DNA from: Candidatus Obscuribacterales bacterium
Lineage (GTDB): Bacteria; Cyanobacteriota; Vampirovibrionia; Obscuribacterales; Obscuribacteraceae
NCBI GenBank assembly: GCA_019637435.1
Contig: JAHBVO010000003.1
Location: forward strand, 372,001 to 436,000
DNA length: 64,000 nt
Reading direction: 5' to 3'
Shown here: positions 16,660-25,700 of the stretch, in pieces
Position numbering within the stretch: the first letter of the stretch is position 1
How the letters are laid out: each line of letters begins with the position of its first letter
The notes under the pieces: generated by a model
Told to the model about the DNA's origin: nothing
The model's database searches: none
The model's input: only the letters and a program-made list of their open reading frames with translations
Program-made: the position numbers and the translations under genes

Positions 16660-18375
16660 CTACGCGGGCTGGGTTTCGCCGCCGGCGCTTTTGTTCGCTC
16701 CGCTCTTCTCGGCATCGAGCTCCACGGCGATTTTCTTGATCGCCTTGAGGTCGAGCTTGCCGGACGCGGTCTGTGCGAACGGACCAGTCACCTTGTAGAA
16801 GTCGCTTGCCTTGGGGATCCACAACGCGTGCATCCCGCTTGCGGTCAGCGCTCTGGTGAGCTCAGTCGGATTGACTTTCTCGTCGGTGTAGAGCACGACG
16901 AGCTTCTCGCCCTTCGCTACGTCCGGTATGGCGCAGACGGCGATGGAGAGTTCGTCGACGCCGGCGAGCGTGCGCAACTCCGCCTCCACGCGAATGATCG
17001 GCACCATCTCGGGGCCGACCTTGGCGAAACGGCTTTCACGGTCGGTAAGGTAGACGAAACCGTCCTCGTCGACCGCACCGATGTCGCCTGTGAAGTACCA
17101 GCCGTTCTGAAGGCAGTTGGCGGTCTCACGGGGCTTGCCGTAGTACCCCTTCATGATCTGCGGACCGTTGACGAAGATACGCCCTTCGTTCTTCCGTCCT
17201 CGTGGCAGAATGGCGTTAGTCGCCGGGTCGACTACGGCGATGGCCGAGCCCGGCACCATCTGCCCGACTGAGCCTTCGCGGGTCCCGCGGACGATTGCAC
17301 CGGTTGGGCTTTGCACGTCGAAACTGTTGCAGCTCGACAGGAGCGGCGAGGTCTCGGTGCAGCCGTAGCCTTCGAGCGGCTCCTTGCCAAGCTGCACGCG
17401 GATGTCGCGAGCCAGTTCGGGCTTGAGCTTCTCGGAGCCCATCATGAGCAGTTTGACGGACTCGAACTGTTCCTTCTTGCCGCGTTTCAGGTAGTTGCGC
17501 ATGAAGGTCGGCGTCGTCGCCATCGCCGTGATGCCGTTTTCCGCGATGAACTCGCAGATGCCGCGGGCGTCGAGCGGGTTGTGGTGCGGGTAGAGTTCCC
17601 ACCCCAGCACGAGCCCGGCCCAGAGCGTGACGCCGAAGCCGTACGAGTGGAAGTAGGGCAGGCAGCCCAGCACCTTCTCATCGCCGACCTTGGCGTGCTC
17701 GGCGAGTTGAGCGATGTTGTAGAGCAAGTTGGAGTTGGTGAGCTGCACGCCCTTGGGCTCGCCGGTCGAACCGCTCGTGAACATGATGCTGGCAGTGTCG
17801 TCCAGCCCCTTGCCCATACCGGGGAAGACGAACTTCCAGAAGCTCGTCGGCGTCACCTTGTTCAGTACCCAGGCGACCATTTTGGCGGCGTCAGGCACCT
17901 GCTGTGCGACGTCCTCGAGGTGGACGACCTTCGCGGCAATCTTGAAGCCGCCCTTGTCGATCACGCGCTTCGACGTGTAGACCGTTGTCAGCCCGGTCTG
18001 CGCGATGGCGCTGTTAATCGGACCGTCGCCCGAGCTGTAGTTCAGGTTGATCGGAATCTTGCCGAGCAGCGTGATGGCGATGTTGAGAATCAGGCTGTGC
18101 TTCGAGGGCGGCAGCAGGATGCCGACGAAGTCGCTCCCGTCGAGGTCTTCGAGGATGGTGCAGGCGAGCGCCGAGGCAGAAAGAAGTGCCTCGCCGTTCG
18201 TGGCGCTCTCGCCGGCGCTGTCTTTGACGAGCAGCTTATGAGGGTTCTGACGTGCGCGTGTGACGAACGCCGCAAGTGGCGAAGTCCAGTGCGCCGGCAA
18301 TGTCGGGCAGGGGCGGTCGGGAAGAACCGCATCACGAGCTGGGAAAACGAGACCGTTGTCGGTTGATGTGCTCAA
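16660..18375 (-). CDS. AMP-binding acyl-ACP/acyl-CoA synthetase
   Basis: 571 aa ANL-superfamily ligase. P-loop-like motif IMFTSGSTGEPKGVQLT (about residues 205-221), YGCTETSPLLSS (about 345), TGDIGAVDEDGFVYLTDR (about 445-462), and the C-terminal catalytic Lys in TASGKLDLK. It should activate a fatty acid as acyl-AMP and pass it to a carrier. The downstream PlsC gene suggests lysophospholipid re-acylation as in Aas. The first 80 residues diverge from typical FadD. Codon use is C/G-ending, leaving a 351-codon antisense frame judged meaningless. Confidence 0.85.
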   Translation of the reverse strand: MSTSTDNGLVFPARDAVLPDRPCPTLPAHWTSPLAAFVTRARQNPHKLLVKDSAGESATNGEALLSASALACTILEDLDGSDFVGILLPPSKHSLILNIAITLLGKIPINLNYSSGDGPINSAIAQTGLTTVYTSKRVIDKGGFKIAAKVVHLEDVAQQVPDAAKMVAWVLNKVTPTSFWKFVFPGMGKGLDDTASIMFTSGSTGEPKGVQLTNSNLLYNIAQLAEHAKVGDEKVLGCLPYFHSYGFGVTLWAGLVLGWELYPHHNPLDARGICEFIAENGITAMATTPTFMRNYLKRGKKEQFESVKLLMMGSEKLKPELARDIRVQLGKEPLEGYGCTETSPLLSSCNSFDVQSPTGAIVRGTREGSVGQMVPGSAIAVVDPATNAILPRGRKNEGRIFVNGPQIMKGYYGKPRETANCLQNGWYFTGDIGAVDEDGFVYLTDRESRFAKVGPEMVPIIRVEAELRTLAGVDELSIAVCAIPDVAKGEKLVVLYTDEKVNPTELTRALTASGMHALWIPKASDFYKVTGPFAQTASGKLDLKAIKKIAVELDAEKSGANKSAGGETQPA

Positions 18376-18860
18376 GGTTTCGACCTTTCATCGGAGTGAG
18401 ACAAGAAGCTCAGCTGTGGCTCCCTGTCGGTGCGTGGAATGCGGATGCGAAGGAGGCAACGCTCTAGCTATAAGCGGTGCAGCTCCCGGCAAGCGTTAAC
18501 GGTTTTCTCTCAGGTCTCTACACAGGCAAAACTACCAGGTCGATTCCACAAGAATCGAACTGGATTTGTGGCTGTAGCGGAAACGCTTGACTGTGGTTGG
18601 TTGAGACTCAGTGATGAGGAAAAACGCGTATGTTTTAGACTACTTTTGTGCTTTGCTTCCAAACAACCAACGTTACGACAAGCGACGCACGTCCTGCTGA
18701 ATCCGGCTATTCAGGCTGGCACTCTTGATATTGACGTGATTGCCGTAAGCCAAACGACAGGCGATGTGTCGGAAATCACCCGGCTGAATCGAGAAATCTT
18801 CGAATGTTTTTGACGTAAATTCGGGTATAAAACGCCCTATGTCGCTTAAGGATTCTTTTT
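18376..18860. other. Intergenic region with -10-like box before the TPR-matrixin gene
   Basis: No gene I can support; a 127-codon plus-strand frame (18430-18813) has no ribosome site or recognisable composition. TATAAA at 18826-18831 sits about 30 bases before the TTG start at 18861 and could be its -10; TTGACG lies too close (10-base gap) to act as a normal -35. Confidence 0.4.
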
Positions 18861-20150
18861 TTGAAAACTAAACCGAAAAACAGTGCATTTGCGATTGCGA
18901 TTGGACTTACCGCAGCCTGCGCAGGTGCGGGCTTTGCTGACTATCAGGATAATCGCTCCGAGTCTGCGCATCTTTCCTATCAGGCCGGCAATCTGTTGAA
19001 GAGCCAGGATTTCGCCGGCGCGGAGACGCTTTTGCGGCAAGCTGTTTCGCTTGATTCGTCAAACAAACCCGCGCAGTTCAATCTCGGTTGGGTGCTCTAT
19101 AAGCAAAACAAATATCGGGACGCCGTGGATCCGCTCCGGCGTGCCGCTGAACTCGCGCCGGATGACGCCGGTGTGAAGTCGATGCTCGCTCACTGTTACA
19201 AGGAGACTGGTGATTACAGAAATGCGACCAACCTTCTGGAAAGAGGCTTCTCTAGTGCTTCCAGTGCAAAGGATAAATCACAGATGTTGGAACTGATGGC
19301 GTTCTGTTATAGCAAGCTCAAGGACACGCGACGTACTGCCGATGCTTACAGGCAGCTAGTTGTGCTCAATCCGACCGTCGAGAAATACTTGTTTTATTTT
19401 GCTGACTCGTTGCAAAAAAATGGCAATCTGGCGGAAGCGCAAAAGGTTTACACGCTCTACCAGACCCGGTTTACGAGTGGACCCCATCGCGCGGAAGCTG
19501 TCCAGGCTGTAGAAAAATTGAAACATGAAAGCAAGCCGCCTCAGTGGTTGGGTCGGTGGCCGGCGATGCCTGTGAAAGTTTGCTTGCTCGATTTCGTAAC
19601 GCCGGTCCGAGGTTACCACCAGAATTATCGTGCCCTTGTGGGTCGGGCCGCGCAAACCTGGCAGGAACAGTCGGGCGGGCTAATCAAGTTCGTCTTCGTT
19701 GATAAGCCGGAAACGGCTCAAATACTCATTCGTTGGACGGATGACACCAAGTCGCTCAAGGAGGGCGGCAGTGGAAGCCAATCTGTCGGTTTGACTAATT
19801 TGAGAAATTTAAAACCGGGTCAAATTTCTGCGGCTCAAATTTCACTTTTGACTATAGACCAAAACACAAACCAGCCGTTTCGGGACCTCGCGCTGGAATC
19901 GGTGGCGCTTCACGAATTCGGGCATGCATTAGGTTTGCCCCATAGCTCGAGTCCAGCCGATGTGATGTTTCCGTGGGAGAACAACGAAGGAAATACGCAC
20001 ACCAGGCTGAGCGCAAGAGATCTCAGCTGGATAAAAACCTTGTACTCATTTGGGAACCCTGCTGGCGGGAAAACTGCAAATGAAGTAGACACCCGGTCCG
20101 CAGCGACTAAGAAGCCGGCGGTTATTGTGCGCGGAAAGTCAGCTCGTTGA
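18861..20150 (+). CDS. Secreted TPR protein with C-terminal matrixin-like protease domain
   Basis: 429 aa, TTG start 8 bases after AAGGA. An N-terminal signal-like hydrophobic segment (FAIAIGLTAACAGAGFA) is followed by four or five TPRs (residues about 30-210, e.g. PAQFNLGWVLYKQNKYRDAV). The C-terminal 200 residues are a metzincin-like domain with VALHEFGHALGLPHSSSPAD (HExxHxxGxxH zinc site, about residues 350-360), followed by a Met (VMFPWENN) that may be the Met-turn. The fusion suggests a protease presented or regulated by a TPR scaffold outside the cytoplasm. Ends 27 bases before the convergent PBP4-type gene. Confidence 0.82.
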   Translation: MKTKPKNSAFAIAIGLTAACAGAGFADYQDNRSESAHLSYQAGNLLKSQDFAGAETLLRQAVSLDSSNKPAQFNLGWVLYKQNKYRDAVDPLRRAAELAPDDAGVKSMLAHCYKETGDYRNATNLLERGFSSASSAKDKSQMLELMAFCYSKLKDTRRTADAYRQLVVLNPTVEKYLFYFADSLQKNGNLAEAQKVYTLYQTRFTSGPHRAEAVQAVEKLKHESKPPQWLGRWPAMPVKVCLLDFVTPVRGYHQNYRALVGRAAQTWQEQSGGLIKFVFVDKPETAQILIRWTDDTKSLKEGGSGSQSVGLTNLRNLKPGQISAAQISLLTIDQNTNQPFRDLALESVALHEFGHALGLPHSSSPADVMFPWENNEGNTHTRLSARDLSWIKTLYSFGNPAGGKTANEVDTRSAATKKPAVIVRGKSAR

Positions 20151-20177
20151 CCGAGCCAATTTGTTACGAGTCACGAG

Positions 20178-21440
20178 TTACGAGTCGCTTTCGGTATGGC
20201 GGCTGTATTGGAACGGTTTTGGTCCACCGCGTTTCGCTTGCAGGGCTCTAATCATGTTGTCTTGCTGTTGGCGGAAACCGCTCACGCTGCCCTTCCAGCA
20301 GAAGATCACAAAGTAAAAGTCTTGTTCCTGCGCGCGGAACATTCCGACAAGTGCACTGGTACCACCATCGGTGCCCGGCAGTGTGCCTGTCTTCGCGACC
20401 ACGCTCCCGCGCTCCTGTGAATCGGTGAAGCGTTTATCCAGGGTTCCGGGATCGATTCCGGCAACCGGGAAAATGTCCTGATAGTCGAGTTTGCTTGCCT
20501 GTAGTTTTGTCCGCAACGATTTGAGAATGCGCATCATGTCTTTCGGTTTGACGCGGCTTTGTCCAAGACCGCTTGCCGATGCTAGTTTCAGAGACCCGGC
20601 CGGAAGTCCCGCCTCTTCGGTGACAATTGATTCGACTTTGCGTACACCACCGACGGTGCGGCCAATTTGTTCTGCCACACCATTCTGAGAGTAGCTCATC
20701 ATGCGCTTCAACGTCTCGCGCAGTGTTTCCGATTCGATGGAGCCGACGTTTTCTCCGGTTGTCGGCGGTGGGGAAACGGCAGCTCCCATCCGTGATGTGA
20801 CTCTGCTATCAGGTCTTGCGCTGCGCCAGATCTTCACTAATGCTTTTGCGGATGAAAGAGGATTAGGGCTGGAGCGATACGAGAATGTTGGGTCGACTAG
20901 AATTTTTCCGTCAACTTCTTTGATGCCAGCCTCGACGAGGGTGCGAGAAAGTGCTTCTGCGTCTTTGTGGTCAAATTCGGGATCGTTGCCGGTTACGTAA
21001 AGATCGCCTTGAAGCACTCCGCTTTCCGGATCCAAAATGCCGTCGGTGAGGACAGCGGTTTTAAATCTATAGTCAGGACCGAATGTCGATAAGGCGCTGT
21101 ATGTTGTAATGATTTTGACGGCTGATGCCGGATTGAATTCCATTGTCGAGAGTTGATCGAGGACGGTTTCGCCGCTTTCAGAATGTACCAGTGCTCCGAT
21201 CTCCTGACGAGGTCTGGCTACATGTGCGACTTTTGCCTTGCGGCTTCCTTTTGATGAACGCGCCGCTGTTCGCCCTTTTTTCACATGTGAGCTTTTTGTT
21301 TTTCCGTGATGTTTGGCTGATGCGGTGTGATGATGTATCACGTGACTGACTCGATGTCTCGCTTCGGCTATGGGAACTGAAAGCGACGCGCAGACTAGTA
21401 AAGAAGCCAAAAGACGGCCGACCTGCTGACTCACTCGCAT
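20178..21440 (-). CDS. dacB: D-alanyl-D-alanine carboxypeptidase/endopeptidase, PBP4 (S13) family
   Basis: 420 aa. Signal peptide (VGRLLASLLVCASLSVPIAE), then a long Lys/His/Ser/Arg-rich linker (about residues 28-75) likely contacting the envelope. Penicillin-binding motifs in order: SAVK (S-x-x-K, about residue 105), SQN (S-x-N, about 255), KTG (about 365). It acts on periplasmic peptidoglycan stem peptides. It is shorter than E. coli PBP4 (about 477 aa) because the inserted domain between the first two motifs is reduced. The gene symbol is by family; function inferred from motifs. Confidence 0.85.
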   Translation of the reverse strand: MRVSQQVGRLLASLLVCASLSVPIAEARHRVSHVIHHHTASAKHHGKTKSSHVKKGRTAARSSKGSRKAKVAHVARPRQEIGALVHSESGETVLDQLSTMEFNPASAVKIITTYSALSTFGPDYRFKTAVLTDGILDPESGVLQGDLYVTGNDPEFDHKDAEALSRTLVEAGIKEVDGKILVDPTFSYRSSPNPLSSAKALVKIWRSARPDSRVTSRMGAAVSPPPTTGENVGSIESETLRETLKRMMSYSQNGVAEQIGRTVGGVRKVESIVTEEAGLPAGSLKLASASGLGQSRVKPKDMMRILKSLRTKLQASKLDYQDIFPVAGIDPGTLDKRFTDSQERGSVVAKTGTLPGTDGGTSALVGMFRAQEQDFYFVIFCWKGSVSGFRQQQDNMIRALQAKRGGPKPFQYSRHTESDS

Positions 21441-21705
21441 AAGATTCCTCCGCTACACACAGCTGAACATCGCGGTTTCACACCTTCCGAATTCTTTTGT
21501 ACCCATGAACATGCCGGTCCTCTCGCCGCGCGAGAGCAAATTTGAACTTTCATATCCAAGTCGTATTGCCGAATCTGTGCGCCACCCCATGAACTATAGA
21601 TGTTAGTAACCTTCTATAAAAAGTCAAGATGGTTTGGGCTGGGACGGCTATTTTCGAAGCTGTACAATATGTCCTCAGTCGACTTTATATATTGGAGAGG
21701 ATGCC

Positions 21706-23409
21706 ATGCAGCTTGTCGAGTGCGTGCCGAATTTCAGCGAAGGCCGCGACGAAAGAATTATCAACGCAATAGCAGATGCAATGCGGAAGGTTTCAGGAGT
21801 TAGTCTTCTGGACGTCGACCCGGGTGTGAGCACAAACAGAACGGTCATGACCCTGGTAGGCGGGCCGGAAGCAGTTGTAGAAGCTGCCTTTCAGGGCATT
21901 GCCTGCGCTGCCAGTTTAATCGACATGCGCAAACACACCGGAGAACATCCTCGCATGGGCGCTACTGATGTTTGTCCTTTCGTCCCGGTTGCGGGTGTGA
22001 CGATGGCTGATTGTGTGAAACTTGCAGAAAAGCTTGGTGAGCGCGTCGGAAAAGAGTTGGGTATTCCGGTCTATTTGTACGGTGAAGCCGCCCGAAAAGA
22101 AGAGCGCAAGAGTCTCGCGGACATTCGTAAGGGCGAGTATGAGGCGCTGCCAGAGAAGATGAACGACGCCGGGTTCAAACCGGATTTCGGTCCTGCTAGT
22201 TTTAACGCTGGCGCCGGCGCCACCGTAATTGGTGCGCGGCAGTTTTTAATCGCCTATAACGTCAACCTGAATACGAAATCGAAGAAGTTGGCAAACGAAA
22301 TCGCGTTGACCATTCGAGAGGCGGGTCGTTCTAAGAGAAACGCCGAAGGCGCGATCGAACGTGATGCGGAAGGCAAGCCGGTAATGGTGGCAGGTACATT
22401 GAAATCTTGCCGTGCCGTTGGTTGGACGGTCGATGAGTACCGCCGCGCGCAAGTTTCAATCAACTTGATCGATCCGTCGGTAACATCATTACACCATGCT
22501 TTCGATGAGGTTGTGCGTGTGGCGGATGGGCTCGGGATTCGGGTCACCGGCAGCGAAATCGTAGGGCTTGTGCCGCTCGGTCCGATGCTGGAAGCGGGTC
22601 GCCATTATTTGAAAAAACAGAATCGCTGCACCGGTGTTTCAGAAGAAGAACTTTTAGAAATAGCGGTTCAGTCGCTGGGACTGGCTGAGTTGGCGCCCTT
22701 TGAGCCAAAGAAGAAAATCATCGAATATACTGTGGCACCGCAGGCGGTGAATCTTCGTGACATGACGGTCTCGGCCTTCATCGACGAGTTGGCGTCCGAA
22801 TCGGCTGCGCCGGGGGGCGGAAGCGTTGCTGCTCTGGCGGGTGCAACTGCTGCGGCATTGACTTCGATGGTCGCCTGTTTGACGTTCGACAAGAAAGGTT
22901 TCGAAGCGCAAAAGCCCGTGATGAATGAACTGGCGGAGCATGCGCAGAAACTGAAGGCGGAGTTGGTTCGCGCGGTTGATGATGATAAAAATGCGTTCAA
23001 TAGCATCATCGATGCCAGGCGCATGCCCAAAGGCAATTCCGAGGAAATCGCTCGGCGAGATCAAGCAATTCTCGATGCGAATAAACATGCCACTCTCGTT
23101 CCTCTGCGCGTGATGAAGGTCTCAGCCAGCACTTTTGACCTGATTGAGACAGCAGTCGAGAAAGGAAATCCCAATTCCTTGAGTGATGCGGGCGTGGCTG
23201 GATTGATGGCGCTGGCGGCGACGGAAGGGGCATACTACAACGTTCTCATTAACCTGGATGGCTTTGATAAAGCCGATAAGGGGCAGAGTGAATTCGTCAA
23301 GGCAACTGAGAAAGAGGCGGGCGACGTGATGGAAAAAGCGCGGCAGCGCGCGGAAAAAGTTCGCAAGACTGTTTTACAGAGATTGTCTCCGCAGGTTTCT
23401 CTTGCGTAA
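21706..23409 (+). CDS. ftcD: Bifunctional glutamate formiminotransferase / formimino-THF cyclodeaminase
   Basis: 567 aa from the ATG at 21706 with GGAGAGG just upstream. N-terminal formiminotransferase: LVECVPNFSEGRD (residues 3-15), HPRMGATDVCPFVP (about 82-95), GAGATVIGARQFLIAYNVNL. The C-terminal cyclodeaminase domain starts near residue 345 with TVSAFIDELASESAAPGGGS and continues helical to the end. Both activities occur in one chain as in vertebrates and some bacteria. They transfer the formimino group from histidine catabolism to tetrahydrofolate and release ammonia. The last bases overlap the TTG start of the next gene, suggesting co-translation. Confidence 0.92.
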   Translation: MQLVECVPNFSEGRDERIINAIADAMRKVSGVSLLDVDPGVSTNRTVMTLVGGPEAVVEAAFQGIACAASLIDMRKHTGEHPRMGATDVCPFVPVAGVTMADCVKLAEKLGERVGKELGIPVYLYGEAARKEERKSLADIRKGEYEALPEKMNDAGFKPDFGPASFNAGAGATVIGARQFLIAYNVNLNTKSKKLANEIALTIREAGRSKRNAEGAIERDAEGKPVMVAGTLKSCRAVGWTVDEYRRAQVSINLIDPSVTSLHHAFDEVVRVADGLGIRVTGSEIVGLVPLGPMLEAGRHYLKKQNRCTGVSEEELLEIAVQSLGLAELAPFEPKKKIIEYTVAPQAVNLRDMTVSAFIDELASESAAPGGGSVAALAGATAAALTSMVACLTFDKKGFEAQKPVMNELAEHAQKLKAELVRAVDDDKNAFNSIIDARRMPKGNSEEIARRDQAILDANKHATLVPLRVMKVSASTFDLIETAVEKGNPNSLSDAGVAGLMALAATEGAYYNVLINLDGFDKADKGQSEFVKATEKEAGDVMEKARQRAEKVRKTVLQRLSPQVSLA

Positions 23410-24565
23410 CTTCTTGCGTTTGAAAGAAAAAGTTAGGACGCATTTCGCGTCGAGCACCGCTTTGCTGTCGGTAAGCTTGGGTCTGGCGATCCTTTCTCCG
23501 TGCCTGGTTTCGTGTGTTTCACAGGAAACGCCCTCGGAAACCAAAGCGACAAAAAAGAAGAAAAGAAAGAGAAGTAAACCGGAACATGAGGATATGCTGG
23601 CTCCTCCGAACATGACTCTTGGTGAGGCGACGCGCAAGTATATTCCGGCTTCTCGTTTCAACGAGGGCACGCCATTGACCGATGCTGATTATGTCAGGGC
23701 CGCGGAGGTTGCAATCCATCAACGGGATGACGGCAGTTCAATGACGCTGGCTTCGGAAGCGATTCGGCTCAATCCAAAATCCGCTGCAGCATATTATGTC
23801 CGAGGGCGAGCGCGGTATGGTGGTTTGGCGGATGGTGAGAAGTCGTCGATCGATGACTTGAAGCGTTCGATTGAACTCGGTTTGGGAGGCCCAAGCACGG
23901 CTGGAGCATGGCATAGCCTTGCTCGAGCTTATGATGCTCAGAAAGACGTTCCACGCGCGATCGAGGCGATCGAAGAGGCGATAAGGCTTCGTCCGGACGA
24001 TCAAGCTGCGTACAGAACAAAAGCCGCCATTCTTACTGCTAACAACAGGAAGCAAGAAGCAATCGGCGCTTACTCAATGGCTCTTAAACTGAAGCCGGAA
24101 GACGCGGAAATGTACTTCCAGCGCGGGCAGTTATTTGAGAACCTCAAGCAATTCGATGATGCGTTGAAGGACTATGAAGGAGCAATCGTTCATGGTCGGG
24201 AAGGGAATCAGATGCCGTACAAGCTGATGGCTTTGAAACGTGAAGCCTCGATCTTTTCAAAAGATGGGAAATTTCAGAAAGCCGCGGATGTCCTTTCCAT
24301 CGCCATTTCCATAGACAAATTCGACGAGGAATTGCATCGCTTGCGCGGTGAGGCTTATGAACGGTTGCACAAGTATGCCGAGGCAGTCGCCGATTACTCG
24401 AAGGCAATCGAGATGGCGCCGGACTTTTCGCAACACTCCTACGAGGCTCGCGCCCGATGTTACGAGAAACTGGGAAAGGTCGATCTTGCTGCTGCAGACT
24501 TGAAAGAGTCGAAACGTCTGATGGACGCACCGGCCGAAAGACCGCTTTACGAGCTCAAGCATTGA
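23402..24565 (+). CDS. TPR lipoprotein
   Basis: 387 aa. The TTG start overlaps the ftcD stop by 8 bases. Signal peptide with lipobox LVSC (Cys about residue 38), followed by a Lys-rich stretch (KATKKKKRKRSKPEHED). At least seven TPR units fill residues about 95-375 (for example AWHSLARAYDAQKDVPRAIE and AVADYSKAIEMAPDFSQHSY). Probably an envelope-anchored protein-interaction scaffold. Overlap with ftcD may reflect translation coupling rather than functional linkage. Confidence 0.82.
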   Translation: MRNFLRLKEKVRTHFASSTALLSVSLGLAILSPCLVSCVSQETPSETKATKKKKRKRSKPEHEDMLAPPNMTLGEATRKYIPASRFNEGTPLTDADYVRAAEVAIHQRDDGSSMTLASEAIRLNPKSAAAYYVRGRARYGGLADGEKSSIDDLKRSIELGLGGPSTAGAWHSLARAYDAQKDVPRAIEAIEEAIRLRPDDQAAYRTKAAILTANNRKQEAIGAYSMALKLKPEDAEMYFQRGQLFENLKQFDDALKDYEGAIVHGREGNQMPYKLMALKREASIFSKDGKFQKAADVLSIAISIDKFDEELHRLRGEAYERLHKYAEAVADYSKAIEMAPDFSQHSYEARARCYEKLGKVDLAAADLKESKRLMDAPAERPLYELKH

Positions 24566-24584
24566 GGCTGCCAGAAACGGCAAA

Positions 24585-25132
24585 CTACTATAAGGAATCG
24601 TGTGGAGTGAGTTCCCGAAACGTCATGGGGAGATGCTTTCGCCCCCTGGGGGCTGATCGCGAGAGGTGTTTGTCTACGCTACGTAGCCGGAATTTCGGGA
24701 AAGCGTCATAGCCACGTAGCCAAATCGGGAAATTCGGAGCATCATCTTGGTCGAGAGTGCTGCAAAAGCTGATGGCACAATGAGTTGTGGGCGCGCGGAG
24801 ATATGAAAGTATATAGTAGAGAGGCTTGGCTATGCTACTTAGCCGGAATTTCGGTAAAGCGTCATAGCCACGTAGCCAAATCGGGAAATTCGGAGCATCA
24901 TCTTGGTCGAGAGTGCTGCAAAAGCTGATGGCACAATGAGTTGTGGGCGCGCAGAGATATGAAAGTATATAGTAGAGAGATTTGGCTATGCTACGTAGCC
25001 GGAATTTCAAAAAAGCGTCATGCCCACGCCGCCAAATCGGGATTTAAAGGCCTGAGCTTTTGAGCGGAAACCCCGTAGAGGCTCATCTGGGCTTTGATTC
25101 TGGCGAAGGGGATATATGCTGCCGTATAGTAG
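24585..25132. repeat. Repeat element with three 156-157-bp tandem units
   Basis: Starts with CTACTATA (24585-24592), just after a small TGCC/GGCA stem at the end of the preceding gene. Three tandem units follow, each ending in TATAGTAG (24812-24819, 24968-24975, 25125-25132). Units one and two are nearly identical; the third diverges after about 70 bases. Each unit opens with the nested palindrome (GTCTACG or GGCTATG, then CGTAGCC, a GGAATTTCG core, and a second CGTAGCC). Convergent genes lie on both sides. Confidence 0.7.
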
Positions 25133-25147
25133 GCGGAGTCGGGAGAA

Positions 25148-25179
25148 GTAACGGGGGGCTCCGAAGAGCCTCCCGTTAC
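25148..25179 (-). terminator. Terminator hairpin after the 18-aa peptide gene
   Basis: GTAACGGG(g)GGCTC and GAGCC(t)CCCGTTAC pair around a 4-base loop. The stem begins 12 bases beyond the stop of the microprotein gene at 25191 and is followed by the repeat element's TATAGTAG. Confidence 0.6.
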
Positions 25180-25190
25180 CCGTTCCTGCA

Positions 25191-25247
25191 TCAGCGGTTG
25201 GTCAGGATGCAGATGATGATGATGAGCAGAATGGTGACGAGGTCCAT
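25191..25247 (-). CDS. 18-aa hydrophobic membrane microprotein
   Basis: ATG at 25247 with AAGGAA eight bases upstream; the product is MDLVTILLIIIICILTNR. It is a single hydrophobic helix with charged ends (Asp at the start, Arg at the end), like membrane microproteins such as KdpF-class peptides. The stop is directly followed by a strong terminator hairpin and it sits at the end of a minus-strand gene set (HD hydrolase, receiver, membrane protein). Sequence similarity cannot be judged at this length; the ribosome site, terminator and amphiphilic layout are the case for it. Confidence 0.5.
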   Translation of the reverse strand: MDLVTILLIIIICILTNR

Positions 25248-25345
25248 GCTCGTGTTCCTTCTCTACGCAGGTGTCGGCATCCGGCCGGCTTCGGTGAGCT
25301 AACGCGATGGCTAGCTCTGCCACCGAGAGTGGTGGCGGCGACGTC

Positions 25346-25678
25346 CTAAATCGTTCCGAACGCTCTGGCTATCGCCATCGAGCCCAGAACCAGCGAGGTC
25401 AGAATGATGAGCGCTGCCTTCTTGCCGAACCTGGCGTAGAGGCGCTCAACAATCGACTTGTGCTGGTATTCCGGGTCGTGACGGTGAATCAGCCACTTCA
25501 CGATCGGATTGAGAGGACAACTCTGCAGATAAAGCTGCAGAGCTACGATCACGCCGAGGGTGGCGTAATACGCAAGCTCCGACATCCAGAGGCGCCCGAA
25601 CAAAAGAACTGCTGCTGCCAGGGGCAGATGCAGCACGTCGAGCGTCTTCCCCAGGAGCCAGCAGGCTCGGTTGAACAT
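25346..25678 (-). CDS. Small two-to-three-TM membrane protein
   Basis: 110 aa from the ATG at 25678, chosen because AAAGGA lies 6 bases upstream; the frame extends further but into the long hairpin. Hydrophobic segments at residues about 13-30 (LDVLHLPLAAAVLLFG), 33-52 (LAYYATLGVIVALQLYL) and 90-108 (KKAALIILTSLVLGSMAIA). A conserved-looking cytoplasmic or periplasmic stretch reads CPLNPIVKWLIHRHDPEYQH. This resembles DUF2784-like proteins, but the match is weak. C/G-ending codons. Confidence 0.6.
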   Translation of the reverse strand: MFNRACWLLGKTLDVLHLPLAAAVLLFGRLWMSELAYYATLGVIVALQLYLQSCPLNPIVKWLIHRHDPEYQHKSIVERLYARFGKKAALIILTSLVLGSMAIARAFGTI

Positions 25679-25700
25679 CAGCAAATCCTTTCGAACTTTT

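Noticed and set aside
17311..18366. 351-codon frame antisense to the AMP-binding synthetase
   Set aside because: Shadow of a codon-biased gene with clear ANL motifs on the other strand.
18430..18813. 127-codon plus-strand frame between the synthetase and TPR-matrixin genes
   Set aside because: No ribosome site and random-looking composition.
18810..18831. Sigma-70 promoter TTGACG...TATAAA before the TPR-matrixin gene
   Set aside because: Spacer is only 10 bases, too short for a normal -35/-10 pair; only the -10-like box was kept.
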